Positions 16,086-25,700 of a stretch of DNA of 64,000 nucleotides are shown piece by piece (position 1 is the first letter of the stretch; each line of letters opens with the position of its first letter). The stretch covers positions 7,316,001-7,380,000 of the forward strand of contig NZ_CP063373.1 in the NCBI RefSeq assembly GCF_015160855.1, read 5' to 3'. The notes below the pieces were generated by a model, which saw only the letters and a program-made list of their open reading frames with translations, searched no databases and had not been told where the DNA came from. The position numbers and the translations under genes are program-made. The DNA is from Streptomyces ferrugineus (lineage in GTDB: Bacteria > Actinomycetota > Actinomycetes > Streptomycetales > Streptomycetaceae).

Positions 16086-16793
16086 ATGTGTGCTGCCTCC
16101 TGCCCTGAGCCGACGCCCGCCGAGCGTGCCCGCTCGGTGCTGGCGGCAGCCGGTTCGCTCACCGTCACCACGCAGGGCCATCGCGTCGAGCTGATCGGCC
16201 TGCACACCGTCGACGCCGCCGCCCGGCTGCTGCTGCACAACCCGCCGGACGGCCATCTGGCCGCCGAGCTCGCGGTGGCGCCGCACGGTGATCTGGCCGC
16301 CCTGGCGGAGTTCACCGACATCGCTCCCGTCGCCGTACGCGAACGGGTGCGCGCCCGGCTGACGCTGGGCGGCTGGCTCAGCGCCCTCGGCCCGAAGACC
16401 CTGGTGTTCAACCCGGCCCGGGCCGTCCTCGCGGAGGGCGACGGCACGGCCGTCGTCGGCCTCGACGAACTGGCCCTCGCCTCCCCCGACCCCCAGGCCA
16501 CCCACGAGGCGGAGATGCTGGCCCGGCTGGACGCGACCCACGCCGACACCGTGGCCCCGCTCGCCCGGCTGCTGCCGGCCCGGGAGCAGCTCGGCGCGAC
16601 CGTCGTACGGCCGCTGCGGCTCGACCGGCACGGTCTGGTGCTCCGGTCGGAGACACCGGACTCCCACCACGACACCCGGCTGCCCTTCGACACCTCGGCC
16701 ACCCATCCGGGCGAGGCGGTCCGCCAGATCCACGTCCTGCTCGCCCGGGCGACCGCCCGCCCGCGCCACCGACGCCTGCCGACCAGCTCGTAG
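16086..16793 (+). CDS. DUF2470-domain protein behind an iron box
   Basis: A 235-residue protein. Its opening (TPAERARSVLAAAGSLTVTTQGHRVELIGLHTVD) and FTDIAPVAVRERVRARLTLGGWL fit DUF2470 proteins, a family related to the C-terminal part of haem-oxygenase-like/HugZ proteins and common in Streptomyces near siderophore genes. C-terminal 100 residues are Arg/His-rich. The iron box at 16039-16057 implies expression under iron shortage; a role in iron or haem use is inference. Convergent with the SpoIIE gene across a long hairpin. Confidence 0.72.
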   Translation: MCAASCPEPTPAERARSVLAAAGSLTVTTQGHRVELIGLHTVDAAARLLLHNPPDGHLAAELAVAPHGDLAALAEFTDIAPVAVRERVRARLTLGGWLSALGPKTLVFNPARAVLAEGDGTAVVGLDELALASPDPQATHEAEMLARLDATHADTVAPLARLLPAREQLGATVVRPLRLDRHGLVLRSETPDSHHDTRLPFDTSATHPGEAVRQIHVLLARATARPRHRRLPTSS

Positions 16794-16815
16794 CCGACGG
16801 CGAGCCCCACAGCCG

Positions 16816-16877
16816 CCGACCTCCGGGCCACTCGCCGAGGCCTTCCCGTCTCCTCGGCGACAACGCCCGGAGGTCGG
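16816..16877. terminator. Long two-part inverted repeat between convergent genes
   Basis: A 13-base arm at 16816-16828 is exactly complementary to 16865-16877, and inside it an 8-base arm 16833-16840 pairs with 16852-16859. Together they form a long G/C-rich hairpin between the ends of two convergent genes, fit to stop transcription from both sides. No T-run follows, which is normal in Streptomyces. Confidence 0.7.
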
Positions 16878-16967
16878 TGCACCATCGGATTCCCGCCCCT
16901 GTTCGACCACGTCTCTCCACTTCGAGAAGTGCTGCCGGAATCCCCCAGGGTCGGCCCGGACTTCCGG

Positions 16968-19940
16968 CTACGGCAACGGCTGCTCCGTCCAGATGATCTT
17001 GCCGTGGGGTGTGTAGCGCGTGCCCCAGCGCTCGGTGAGCTGGGCGACGAGGAACAGGCCGCGGCCGCCCTCGTCCGTGCTGCGGGCACGGCGCAGGCGG
17101 GGTGAGGTGCCGGCGCCGTCGGAGACCTCGCAGATCAGGGCGCGGTCGCGGAGCAGACGGAGCTGGACGGGGCCGGTCGCGTGGCGGATGGCGTTGGTGA
17201 CCAGCTCGCTGACGATCAGCTCGGTGGCGAAGGCCAGGTCGTCGAGGTCCCAGGCGGCGAGTTGGCCGGTGACCGCCACGCGTGCGCGGGAGACGACCGC
17301 CGGGTCGCTGGGCAGGTCCCACTGGGCCACGCGGTCGTCGTCCAGGGCGTGGGTGCGGGCCACGAGCAGCGCCACGTCGTCGCCGGGGCGGGCCGGGAGC
17401 AAGGCGTCGAGGACGGCCTCGCAGGTCTCCTCGGGCGGCAGGTCGACGCGGGACAGCACGGCGCGGAGCTGCTCCAGGCCCGCGTCGATGTCGCGGTGCC
17501 GGTCCTCGACCAGACCGTCGGTGTAGAGCACCAGTTGGCTGCCCTCGGCCAGCTCCAGCTCGACCGTCTCGAAGGGCATGCCGCCCAGGCCGAGGGGCTG
17601 GCCGGAGGGCAGGTCGACGAACTCCACGGTGCCGTCGGGGGCGACGACCGCGGGGAGGGGGTGCCCGGCGCGGGTGAGGGTGCAGCGCCGGGACACCGGA
17701 TCGTAGACGGCGTACAGACAAGTGGCTCCGACGATGCCGGAGTCGGGGCTGTTCTCCGAGGCCCAGCCCTCACCCCGGTCGAGCCGGCCGACCAGGTCGT
17801 CGAGGTGGGTGAGGAGGTCTTCGGGCGACAGGTCCAGGGAGCAGAAGTTGTGGACGGCGGTGCGCAGCCGGCCCATCGTGGCGGCGGCGTGCAGACCGTG
17901 CCCGACCACGTCGCCCACCACCAGCGCGACGCGGGCGCCGGACAGCGGGATGACGTCGAACCAGTCGCCGCCTACGCCGGCCTGCGCGGGCAGATAGCGG
18001 TAGGCGACCTCGACGGCGCTCTGCTCGGGGCGGCCCCGCGGCAGCAGGCTGCGCTGCAGGGCGAGGGCGGTGTTGTGCTCGCGGGTGTAGCGGCGGGCGT
18101 TGTCGATGCAGATCGCCGCGCGGCCGACCAGTTCCTGGGCCAGGGACAGGTCGTCGTCCTCGAAGGAGGCGGGCTGCACCGAGCGGTAGAAGCTGACCAC
18201 GCCGAGGGTCGTGCCGCGGGCCCGCAGCGGTACGGCGATCAGCGAGTGGATGCCTGCGGCGAGCACCCGGCCCAGCCGCTCCGGATCCTGCGCGATCCAC
18301 CCGGCCGCCTCGGTCAGCACCGGCTCCATGACGGACTGCCTGGTCTCCAGGGCGCGGGCCTGCGGCGTGGACGGGACGTACTCGACGAGGTCGCCCACGT
18401 CGTAGAGATTGTGCGGCTGCCTGCGTACGGCGCGGATGGCCACCCGGCGCAGCCCGGTCCGGCCGCCGAGCGCCTCCGGTTCCTCGCCGCGCAGCACCGA
18501 GTCGGGCAGGTCGACGGCGACGAAGTCGGCGAACCGGGGGACGGTCACCTCGGCGAGCTCCTCCGCGGTGCGGGTGACGTCGAGGGTGGTGCCGATCCGC
18601 ACGCTCGCGTCGTGCAGCAACTCCAGCCGCCGCCGCGCGAGGACGGCCAGCCGGCCGACACCGGGCTCACCGACGAGCAGCAGCCAGCCGTCGGTGGCGG
18701 GGGATTCGCCGTCCGGGAAGGTCTCGGTGGGCGCGGGGCGTGGTGGGGGTGCGGCGGGCGAGGTCACCGCGACGCTCGGGGTCTGCGTGGTGGTCACGGT
18801 GTGGGCGGTCAGGGGATTCGCCACCGTGGTGCGCGACATCGCCGATCCCACCGGCCCCTGTGCGGCCGATCCGGCCGGCTCCCCCGCGCCCGGCGCTCCC
18901 CGGCCCTGCGCCACCGCCACCGCCGCCGCGGAGGGCGCCAGTCCGACATGCCGCAGCCGCGGTCCTCCGACCACACGCGCCTCGACGGCGACCCCGGTCT
19001 CCCCCGCCGCGCCCTTGACCTGGTGGCGCAGCAGGGTGGCCGTCCGGCCGCTGGGCAGGGTGATCTCGTCGAGGGTGTGGTGCGGTGAGGCGATGAGTTC
19101 CTCCGCCTTCTCGCGGAGCACGGCCATGTCGATCCGGCTGAGGGCGGCTTCGGCACGGTCGGACCGCGGTTCCCCGGGCTGCTTCGGCCAGCCGTGCGCC
19201 TGGTCGCCGGCCCGCCGGTACGCGGCGAGCAGTGCGCGCTCGCGCCGGCTGGCCTGCTCCAGCAGCCGGGCCTCGATGTCCCGGGCGGCTTCGCGGACCA
19301 TCCGCACCATGGCCGGATCGCCCTGGTCGCGCAGGCAGGTGAGGTCGAGGACGGCCTCGATGCGCCCGCTGAGCGGGTTCCGGACGGGCGCGCCCGCGCA
19401 GGCGAAGGGCTGGAGGCAGTCGGCGAAGTGCTCGCGGCCCACGATGTAGACGGGGCCGCGTTCGGCGAGGGCGGTGCCGACGCCGTTGGTGCCCACTACC
19501 GGCTCCGAGGCGTCGAACCCGGGGGCGAACCGCACCTCGTCGAGGCGCTCGCAGAGCCGGCGGCCACCGCCGATGCGCTCCACCATGCGGCCCTGCCCGT
19601 CGCAGACCGCGATCGTCATGCTCACCTCGGTCAGGGACGCGGACAGGTCGTGCAGCACCGGGTGGGCGGCGCGCAGGAACTGCTCGCCCAGGGTCACGTC
19701 CTCGGTGTAGGAGACCAGCAGCCGGTGCGGCTCGAGACCGACGGAGCGGCATCGCTTCCAGGAGTCGAGCACCGAGTCCCGGACGTCCGACTCGACCAGT
19801 GAGCCGGCGAGGAATCGTTCGTGGGCATCGACGAGACCGCCGATGTCGTCCCAGGCGACGGACAACGGGATCACTTCCCTCACCCGAAGCCGACCCGGTC
19901 GCGCACCGCCACTCGACCCGCGGCCCGGGGGCTTCGCCAA
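16968..19940 (-). CDS. GAF-domain SpoIIE/PP2C phosphatase with C-terminal HATPase_c domain
   Basis: A 990-residue regulator of the anti-anti-sigma type. Order seen: N-terminal AcoR-like GAF region (DSWKRCRSVGLEPHRL, EPVVGTNGVGTAL, ~40-230); an ANTAR/linker-like and Pro/Ala-rich segment (~270-410); a second GAF domain (ELLHDASVRIGTTLDVTRTAEEL to AICIDNARRY, ~430-640); a SpoIIE phosphatase domain (GVGGDWFDVIPL, VVGDVVGHGL, LVLYTDGLVEDR, GDDVALLVART, ~650-880) with metal-binding Asp residues; and an HATPase_c anti-sigma-kinase-like domain (ELIVSELVTNAIRHA, DEGGRGLFLVAQL, ~900-990). TTG at 19940 has GGTGG upstream; GTG at 19883 or 19874 are alternatives. Likely both phosphorylates and dephosphorylates STAS partners in response to a small ligand. 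Confidence 0.9.
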   Translation of the reverse strand: MAKPPGRGSSGGARPGRLRVREVIPLSVAWDDIGGLVDAHERFLAGSLVESDVRDSVLDSWKRCRSVGLEPHRLLVSYTEDVTLGEQFLRAAHPVLHDLSASLTEVSMTIAVCDGQGRMVERIGGGRRLCERLDEVRFAPGFDASEPVVGTNGVGTALAERGPVYIVGREHFADCLQPFACAGAPVRNPLSGRIEAVLDLTCLRDQGDPAMVRMVREAARDIEARLLEQASRRERALLAAYRRAGDQAHGWPKQPGEPRSDRAEAALSRIDMAVLREKAEELIASPHHTLDEITLPSGRTATLLRHQVKGAAGETGVAVEARVVGGPRLRHVGLAPSAAAVAVAQGRGAPGAGEPAGSAAQGPVGSAMSRTTVANPLTAHTVTTTQTPSVAVTSPAAPPPRPAPTETFPDGESPATDGWLLLVGEPGVGRLAVLARRRLELLHDASVRIGTTLDVTRTAEELAEVTVPRFADFVAVDLPDSVLRGEEPEALGGRTGLRRVAIRAVRRQPHNLYDVGDLVEYVPSTPQARALETRQSVMEPVLTEAAGWIAQDPERLGRVLAAGIHSLIAVPLRARGTTLGVVSFYRSVQPASFEDDDLSLAQELVGRAAICIDNARRYTREHNTALALQRSLLPRGRPEQSAVEVAYRYLPAQAGVGGDWFDVIPLSGARVALVVGDVVGHGLHAAATMGRLRTAVHNFCSLDLSPEDLLTHLDDLVGRLDRGEGWASENSPDSGIVGATCLYAVYDPVSRRCTLTRAGHPLPAVVAPDGTVEFVDLPSGQPLGLGGMPFETVELELAEGSQLVLYTDGLVEDRHRDIDAGLEQLRAVLSRVDLPPEETCEAVLDALLPARPGDDVALLVARTHALDDDRVAQWDLPSDPAVVSRARVAVTGQLAAWDLDDLAFATELIVSELVTNAIRHATGPVQLRLLRDRALICEVSDGAGTSPRLRRARSTDEGGRGLFLVAQLTERWGTRYTPHGKIIWTEQPLP

Positions 19941-20054
19941 GCGCTACCACCGTAGCCCTCTCGTGACGTGCATCACAATTACTTGCCTTGGCCGCCACCG
20001 CCCTCCCGCCGACGCACAGCGCCAACCGCACCGTTTCGCGCGATACTCGACGCC

Positions 20055-21092
20055 ATGCGGTCACCGCGTGGCCTCCCTCGTCTCGCCGCCGGCCTGGCAC
20101 TGGTGGCCGCCCTCGGCTGCACCAGCGGCAACGGCGACAACGGCGACAACACGGCCCCCACGCACTCCCCGTCGGCGTCGGCGTCGGCCCGGGCCGAGAG
20201 CACCCCGCCGACCCCCACCCCCGCCGACCCGGTCTCGCTCCCGGCCCTGATGCGGCGCGAGCACCGCGGTTCCGACCTCCGTCTCGGTGCCGTACGCGTC
20301 CGTACCGACGCCTACACCCAGTACGCCGTCACCTACCGGTCCAACGGCCTGACGATCTCGGGGATCATGAACGTCCCCCGGGGCGAGGGCCCGTTCCCGG
20401 CGCTGGTCCTGGCGCACGGCTACATCGACCCGGACGTCTACACCACCGGCCGTGGCATGCCCCGGGAGCAGGACCTCCTCGCCCGCAACGGCTATGTCGT
20501 CCTGCACACCGACTACCGCAACCACGCGGGCTCCGACGACGACCCCGACAACGACGTCAATCTGCGGCTCGGCTACACCGAGGACGTCATCAACGCCGTA
20601 CACGCCCTGCGCTCCGCCGGCCGGCCGGACGTCGACGACGGGCGGATCGGGCTGCTGGGGCGGTCGATGGGCGGTGGGGTGGTGTACAACGCGCTGGTCG
20701 TGGCGCCTGGACTGGTCGACGCCGCCGTCGTCTTCGCGCCGGTCAGCTCGCGCCCGCAGGAGAACATCGACCAGTTCCAGCGGCCCGAGGGCGACCCGCT
20801 CGTCGCGGAGATCGAGGCCGCGCACGGCACGCCCGAGGAGAACCCCGAGTTCTGGCGGCAGGTCTCGCCCCTCACCTATGTCGACCGGGTCACCGAGCCC
20901 CTGCTGATCCACCACGGCACCGCCGACGACACCTGCCCACTGGCCTGGACGCGGGCGACCGTCGCCGCGTTCGAGGCGGCGGGCAAGGACGTGGAGCTGC
21001 GGACGTACCGGGGCGAGGGACACACCTTCGGGCCGCGGTGGCCGGACTCGATGGACACCACCATGGCGTTCTTCGAACGCCGTCTGCGCTGA
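20055..21092 (+). CDS. Secreted alpha/beta-hydrolase lipoprotein (prolyl oligopeptidase/S9-like)
   Basis: A 345-residue lipoprotein. ATG at 20055 opens a signal peptide with lipobox AALGC near residue 20; the longer open frame to 19968 would bury it. After a Thr/Pro/Ser linker (~30-60) comes an alpha/beta-hydrolase: GYVVLHTDYRNHAGSD, nucleophile elbow GRSMGG (Ser about 202), the Asp in HGTADDTCP and the His in GEGHTFG complete a catalytic triad. This is the dipeptidyl/acyl-peptidase-type fold; whether it cuts peptides or esters is not readable. It is divergent from the phosphatase gene. Confidence 0.85.
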   Translation: MRSPRGLPRLAAGLALVAALGCTSGNGDNGDNTAPTHSPSASASARAESTPPTPTPADPVSLPALMRREHRGSDLRLGAVRVRTDAYTQYAVTYRSNGLTISGIMNVPRGEGPFPALVLAHGYIDPDVYTTGRGMPREQDLLARNGYVVLHTDYRNHAGSDDDPDNDVNLRLGYTEDVINAVHALRSAGRPDVDDGRIGLLGRSMGGGVVYNALVVAPGLVDAAVVFAPVSSRPQENIDQFQRPEGDPLVAEIEAAHGTPEENPEFWRQVSPLTYVDRVTEPLLIHHGTADDTCPLAWTRATVAAFEAAGKDVELRTYRGEGHTFGPRWPDSMDTTMAFFERRLR

Positions 21093-21214
21093 TCGACCAA
21101 GGTCCGTGATGAACGGCGCACAGCCGGCCGCAAGTTTTTCCCCGCGGCGATGATTGTTTCGCGCGTTCCATCCGTACCTCAGGGTGCACCGAGCCGTTCA
21201 TGTCAGGAGTCACG

Positions 21215-21964
21215 ATGCCCGTCTCGCGCCGCATGGTAGGCACCGTCTTCGTGGGAGGCGCCCTCGTCCTCACTCTGTCCGCCCTCGCCTACCCCGCCAT
21301 GCTGGGAATGGAGAACGCCTCCGGCAACCAGGACCGCATCATCGCCAACACCCCCTACGGCCCGCTGACCGAGGCCGACCGGGACTTCGTCGTCAAGGTC
21401 CGCGCGGCGGGTCTGTGGGAGCACCCGCTCGGCATGGCCGCGATGCAGAAGGGCACCACCGCGGCCATGAAGGAGGCCGGCGAGCACCTGGTCGTCGGGC
21501 ACGGCCGACTCGACGAGGCCTGCCGCAAGATCGCTCCCGAGCTGCAGATCACCCTGCCCAACCAGGCCAGCCCGCAGCAGCAGCAGTTCGTCGCGACCGT
21601 GAACTCCAAGACGGGCAAGGAGTTCGACGCCACCGGTGTCGCGATCATGCGCGTGACGCACGGGCAGATCTTCCCGACCATCGCGAAGATCCGGGCCACC
21701 ACGCAGAACACCCTGGTCCGTCAGCTCGCCGACCTGGCGAACGACACGGTGCTCGACCACATCACGGTCCTGGAGAAGACCGGCCTGGTGAACTTCGACG
21801 CGAACAACTTCCAGCAGACCACGCCGCCGAAGCTCCCCAAGGAGCAGCTCACCCCGCCCCCGCCGCAGCCGGGCACCCCGGTCCTGACGCTGCCCATCCC
21901 GAAGGAACTGCAGGACCTCAACACCGCGTCCCCCGCCCCGGCTCCGAGTCCGTCGGCCGGCTGA
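21215..21964 (+). CDS. DUF4142 secreted protein (copy 1)
   Basis: A 249-residue exported protein. The ATG at 21215 has AGGAG at about 21203; the ATG at 21200 lies upstream of that site and is not favoured. A signal segment (VGTVFVGGALVLTLSALAYPA) is followed by a ferritin-like helical DUF4142 domain: YGPLTEADRDFVVKVRAAGLW, KEAGEHLVVGHGRLDEACRK, LPNQASPQQQQFVATV. The tail is Pro-rich. The gene at 61085-61900 encodes a clear paralogue with the same landmarks. No metal ligands are certain; function unknown. Confidence 0.85.
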   Translation: MPVSRRMVGTVFVGGALVLTLSALAYPAMLGMENASGNQDRIIANTPYGPLTEADRDFVVKVRAAGLWEHPLGMAAMQKGTTAAMKEAGEHLVVGHGRLDEACRKIAPELQITLPNQASPQQQQFVATVNSKTGKEFDATGVAIMRVTHGQIFPTIAKIRATTQNTLVRQLADLANDTVLDHITVLEKTGLVNFDANNFQQTTPPKLPKEQLTPPPPQPGTPVLTLPIPKELQDLNTASPAPAPSPSAG

Positions 21965-22037
21965 CCCCCGGGAGTCCGCGACCCGGCATCCGCCGCCCGC
22001 CGCCACAGCTCGACCCGGCCGGGCGGCAGGTGCCGTG

Positions 22038-22619
22038 TCACCCCGTCTTCCAGCCCCAGGGCGTGTCCAGCCGCTCCCACTCCGCGGCCCACTGATCCAG
22101 GCGCCGCCGTTCCATCGCCAGCCGTACCACCCAGGCGAACCCCAGCGCCAGGCTCGCGGTGGCCGCGCCGGCCAGGATGCCGCCGGCGACCGAGTGCATC
22201 AGGATCTCGGCCTCGGACAGCGGAGCCTTGGGGAGTATGCCGTTGCGGTCCGCCCACACCTCGACCTTGCCGCCCGCCTTCGTCTTGGGCGGCACCCGCG
22301 CCTCGTCCGTGCGGACCGAGCCGTCCGGGTCGGTCCAGCGCACGGTGGCCCACACCAGATGGTCGGTGGTCACCCGCGCGGGCCCCGAATCCTCGGCGTC
22401 CTTCACCAGTACGGCCGTGACCTGGTGGCTCTGGGCCCGTTGCTGCTCCGCCGAGCGCACCACCGCGTCCGCCGCCGTCAGACCGGCGAACACGGCGCCC
22501 ACCAGCGCGAGCAGCCAGCCGCACAGCACGACCCAGGCCTCGACGACGTCGCTTCGCCGCCTGAGCGGATTGCGCCGCCACCGCCACAGCCGCACCTTCG
22601 CGCACTGGGACGCAGCCAT
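22038..22619 (-). CDS. Rv1733c-family membrane protein
   Basis: A 193-residue protein with two helices, one near 27-50 (VVEAWVVLCGWLLALVGAVFAGL) and one near 143-167 (HSVAGGILAGAATASLALGFAWVV), separated by an extracytoplasmic domain with VRWTDPDGSVRTDEARVP and VEVWADRNG. This is the layout of the Rv1733c family, common in many copies in Streptomyces. No known biochemical role. ATG start; divergent from the GH84 gene. Confidence 0.8.
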   Translation of the reverse strand: MAASQCAKVRLWRWRRNPLRRRSDVVEAWVVLCGWLLALVGAVFAGLTAADAVVRSAEQQRAQSHQVTAVLVKDAEDSGPARVTTDHLVWATVRWTDPDGSVRTDEARVPPKTKAGGKVEVWADRNGILPKAPLSEAEILMHSVAGGILAGAATASLALGFAWVVRLAMERRRLDQWAAEWERLDTPWGWKTG

Positions 22620-22696
22620 GCCGACACCCCCTTGAGCACCGACAGCTCTCTTCCAGTGTGCGCCCGATGCCGTCGGCGCGTACGTTCACGCCCCAT

Positions 22697-22711
22697 TGAA
22701 TGAAGCATTCA
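22697..22711. promoter_or_regulatory. Palindrome TGAATG-AAG-CATTCA before GH84 gene
   Basis: A perfect 6+6 inverted repeat with a three-base centre lies 60 bases before the GTG of the GH84 gene, in an A/T-richer stretch. It is a likely repressor or activator site. It differs in sequence from the GGTT...AACC sites further on, so a different protein may bind it. Confidence 0.5.
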
Positions 22712-22771
22712 GCATCTCTAGCATCACCCGGTGGATACATTCACCCCTCGGCCTTCCCCCCAGGAGAACTC

Positions 22772-25700
22772 GTGCCAGGAGGACTTGTGGTTCCATCCGC
22801 GCGTGACAGACGTCCACGGCGCCCGGCCCGGTCCGCCACCGCCGCCCTGTTACTGACCCTCGGCCTCGCCGCACCACCCGCGGCCGCCGCCGTGCCCGAG
22901 CCCGGCACCCGGGCGGAGCAGGTGTGGCCGACGCCGAAGAGCGTGCGTCAGGGCCCGGGCCGGCTCACCGTCCCGGACCGCGTCGTCGAGGTCGTCGGCC
23001 CGGGCACCGACCCCTCCGCCCGACGCCTGCTCGACAAGGTGCTGCGCGAGGCCGGCGCCGAGCACATCGTCACCGTCAAGGCGGGTGAACGGCCGCCCGC
23101 CGCCCGTCTGACCGTGTACGTCGGCGGTCCCGGCGAGAACACCGCCACCGGGCCTGCGCTGAAGCGGCTCGGCGCCAAGTCCCCGGCCGGCCTGCCCTCC
23201 GGCGGCTACACCCTGGCCACCGGCCGGCCCCACGGCCGCGCCCTGGTCGCCCTCTCCGGCGTCGACACCGCCGGCACCTTCTACGCGGTCCAGACCCTGC
23301 GCCAGCTCGTCACCGGCAGCCGCCTGCCCGTCATGACCGTCCGAGACTGGCCCACGGCCGCCCTGCGCGGAGTCATCGAGGGCTTCTACGGCACCCCCTG
23401 GTCGCACGCCGAGCGCCTCGCGCAGCTCGACTTCTACGGCCGCACGAAACAGAACGTCTACGTCTACTCGCCCAAGGACGACGCCTACCTGCGCGCACGC
23501 TGGCGCGACCCGTACCCGCCCGCCGACCTGACCAGGCTGCGGGAACTGGTCGACCGGGCCCGCGCCAACCACGTCCGCTTCACCTACGCCCTCTCCCCCG
23601 GGCTCTCCGTCTGCTACTCCTCGGACGCCGACGTCAAGGCGCTCACCGCCAAGTTCGACTCGCTGTACGACATCGGGGTGCGGTCCTTCGCGATCCCGCT
23701 CGACGACATCAGCTACACCAAGTGGAACTGCCCCGCCGACGAGCGGGAGTTCGGGACGGGCGGGGGTGCGGCGGGCGCCGCACAGGCCCGTCTGCTCAAC
23801 ACCGTGTGGCGGGAGTTCACCGCCGGGCACACCGGCCTGAAGCCCCTGGAGATGGTCCCCACCGAGTACTCCGACCTCGCCGACTCCCCGTACAAGAAGG
23901 CGCTGCGGGAGAAGCTCGATCCGTCCGTGGTCGTCGAGTGGACCGGCGTCGGCGTGATCGCGCCGACGATCACCGCCGAGCAGGTGAGACAGGCCCGCGA
24001 GGTGTACGGCCATCCGATCCTCGTCTGGGACAACTACCCGGTCAACGACTACGTCACCAGCCGCCTCCTGCTCGGCCCCTACACAGGCCGAGAGCCCGGC
24101 GTGGCCGAGGAGGTCACCGGGGTCACCGCCAACCCGATGGTCCAGGGCGAGGCGAGCAGGATCGCCCTGTTCACCTCGGCCGCCTACCTCTGGAACCCGG
24201 ACGCCTACGATCCCCGGGCGGCCTTCCTCGCCTCCGTACGGGATCTCGCGGGGCCCGGCGCGGCAGAATGGCTGCGGATCCTCGCCGAGAACAACTACTC
24301 CTCCCTGCTGGATCCGACCGAGTCCCCGACCCTCACCGAGCTCATCGCGGCCTTCCGCAAGGCGTACGAGGAGGACAGCGGGCTCGACCGAGCGGCAGCC
24401 CGGCTCACGTCCTACTTCGCCGACATGGCCGCCACCCCGGACCGGTTGCGTGCCCGCCTCGACAACCCCGGGTTCCTGGCGGAGACCTCCGCCTGGCTCG
24501 ACAAACTCGGCCGTTACGGCACGGCGGGCAGGACGGCCGTGGAGCTGCTGCTGGCCGACAGGCGCGGTGACACGGACGCGGTCGCGACCCACTGGGCCCG
24601 GCTGCGCGCGGAGCGCAAGGAGTTGGACGCCGTTCCCCAGCAGGTCTCCCCGGGTGTGATGGACCAGTTCCTCTACACGACGATGCTGGAGACCGCACCA
24701 GACCCGGGCGTCGACGCCGTCTTCTCGCCCGGCTCGCTGTCGCTGAAGCCCGGGGCCTCCGCCACGGTCACCCTCGACCTGTCCGACGCACAGACCAAGA
24801 CCGTCGACTGGCGGCTCCATGTACCCGACGGCGTCACCGCCACGCCCGCCGAGGGCACGGTGACCACCCCGGCGTCGGTCACCGTCACCCTCACCGGCGT
24901 CACCGAAGGCGTCCACTCCGTCGTCGTGTCGGGGGAGGGACTCCTCGACCGCGCGCTCCCCGTCCAGGTCAGCGACGGCACCGGCACGCCCCGCGCGCTG
25001 ACCGCCGACTTCAGTGGTGCGTCGGTGACCTCCCTCGACCTCTCCAGCGGGACGAGCAGGAACATCGCGGTCGGCGACAACCCCGGCGAGGTCGTCGTCG
25101 GCGCGGACGGCCGGACCGCGTACGCCGCCAACCAGGGCTCGGACACGATCAGCGTGATCGACGTGGCGAAGGGCACCGTCACCGCCACGGTCCCCGTGGG
25201 CAAGGTCCCCGCCGGGCTCGCCCTCACCCCGGACGGCCGTACGCTCTGGGTCGCCAACTACACGGACGGCACGGTGCAGCCGATCGACACCGGCACGCTG
25301 AAGGCGGGAGCACCCGTCGCGGTCGGCTCGGGCCCCGAGAACATGGCGATCACGCCCGACGGCGGGACCCTGTACGTGGCCAACATCCACGACGACACGG
25401 TGAGCCCCGTCGACCTCGCCACCGCTGACGCGGGGAAGCCCATCCCCGTCGGCCCGCGCCCGTTCAACGTGGTCGCCGCGCCGGACGGCAGGACGGTGTA
25501 CGTGTCCAACTCCGGCGGCTCGACGGTGACGCCGATCGACACGGCGACGAACGACACCGAGCCGACGCTCCTGGTCACCGGCCAGGCCTACGGGCTCGGC
25601 CTGTCGCCGGACGGCCGGACCCTGTGGATCAGCCCCAGCAACGGGGACCACGTCACGCCCGTCGACACGGTGACCGGCGCCCCCGGCGCCAGGGTCACGG

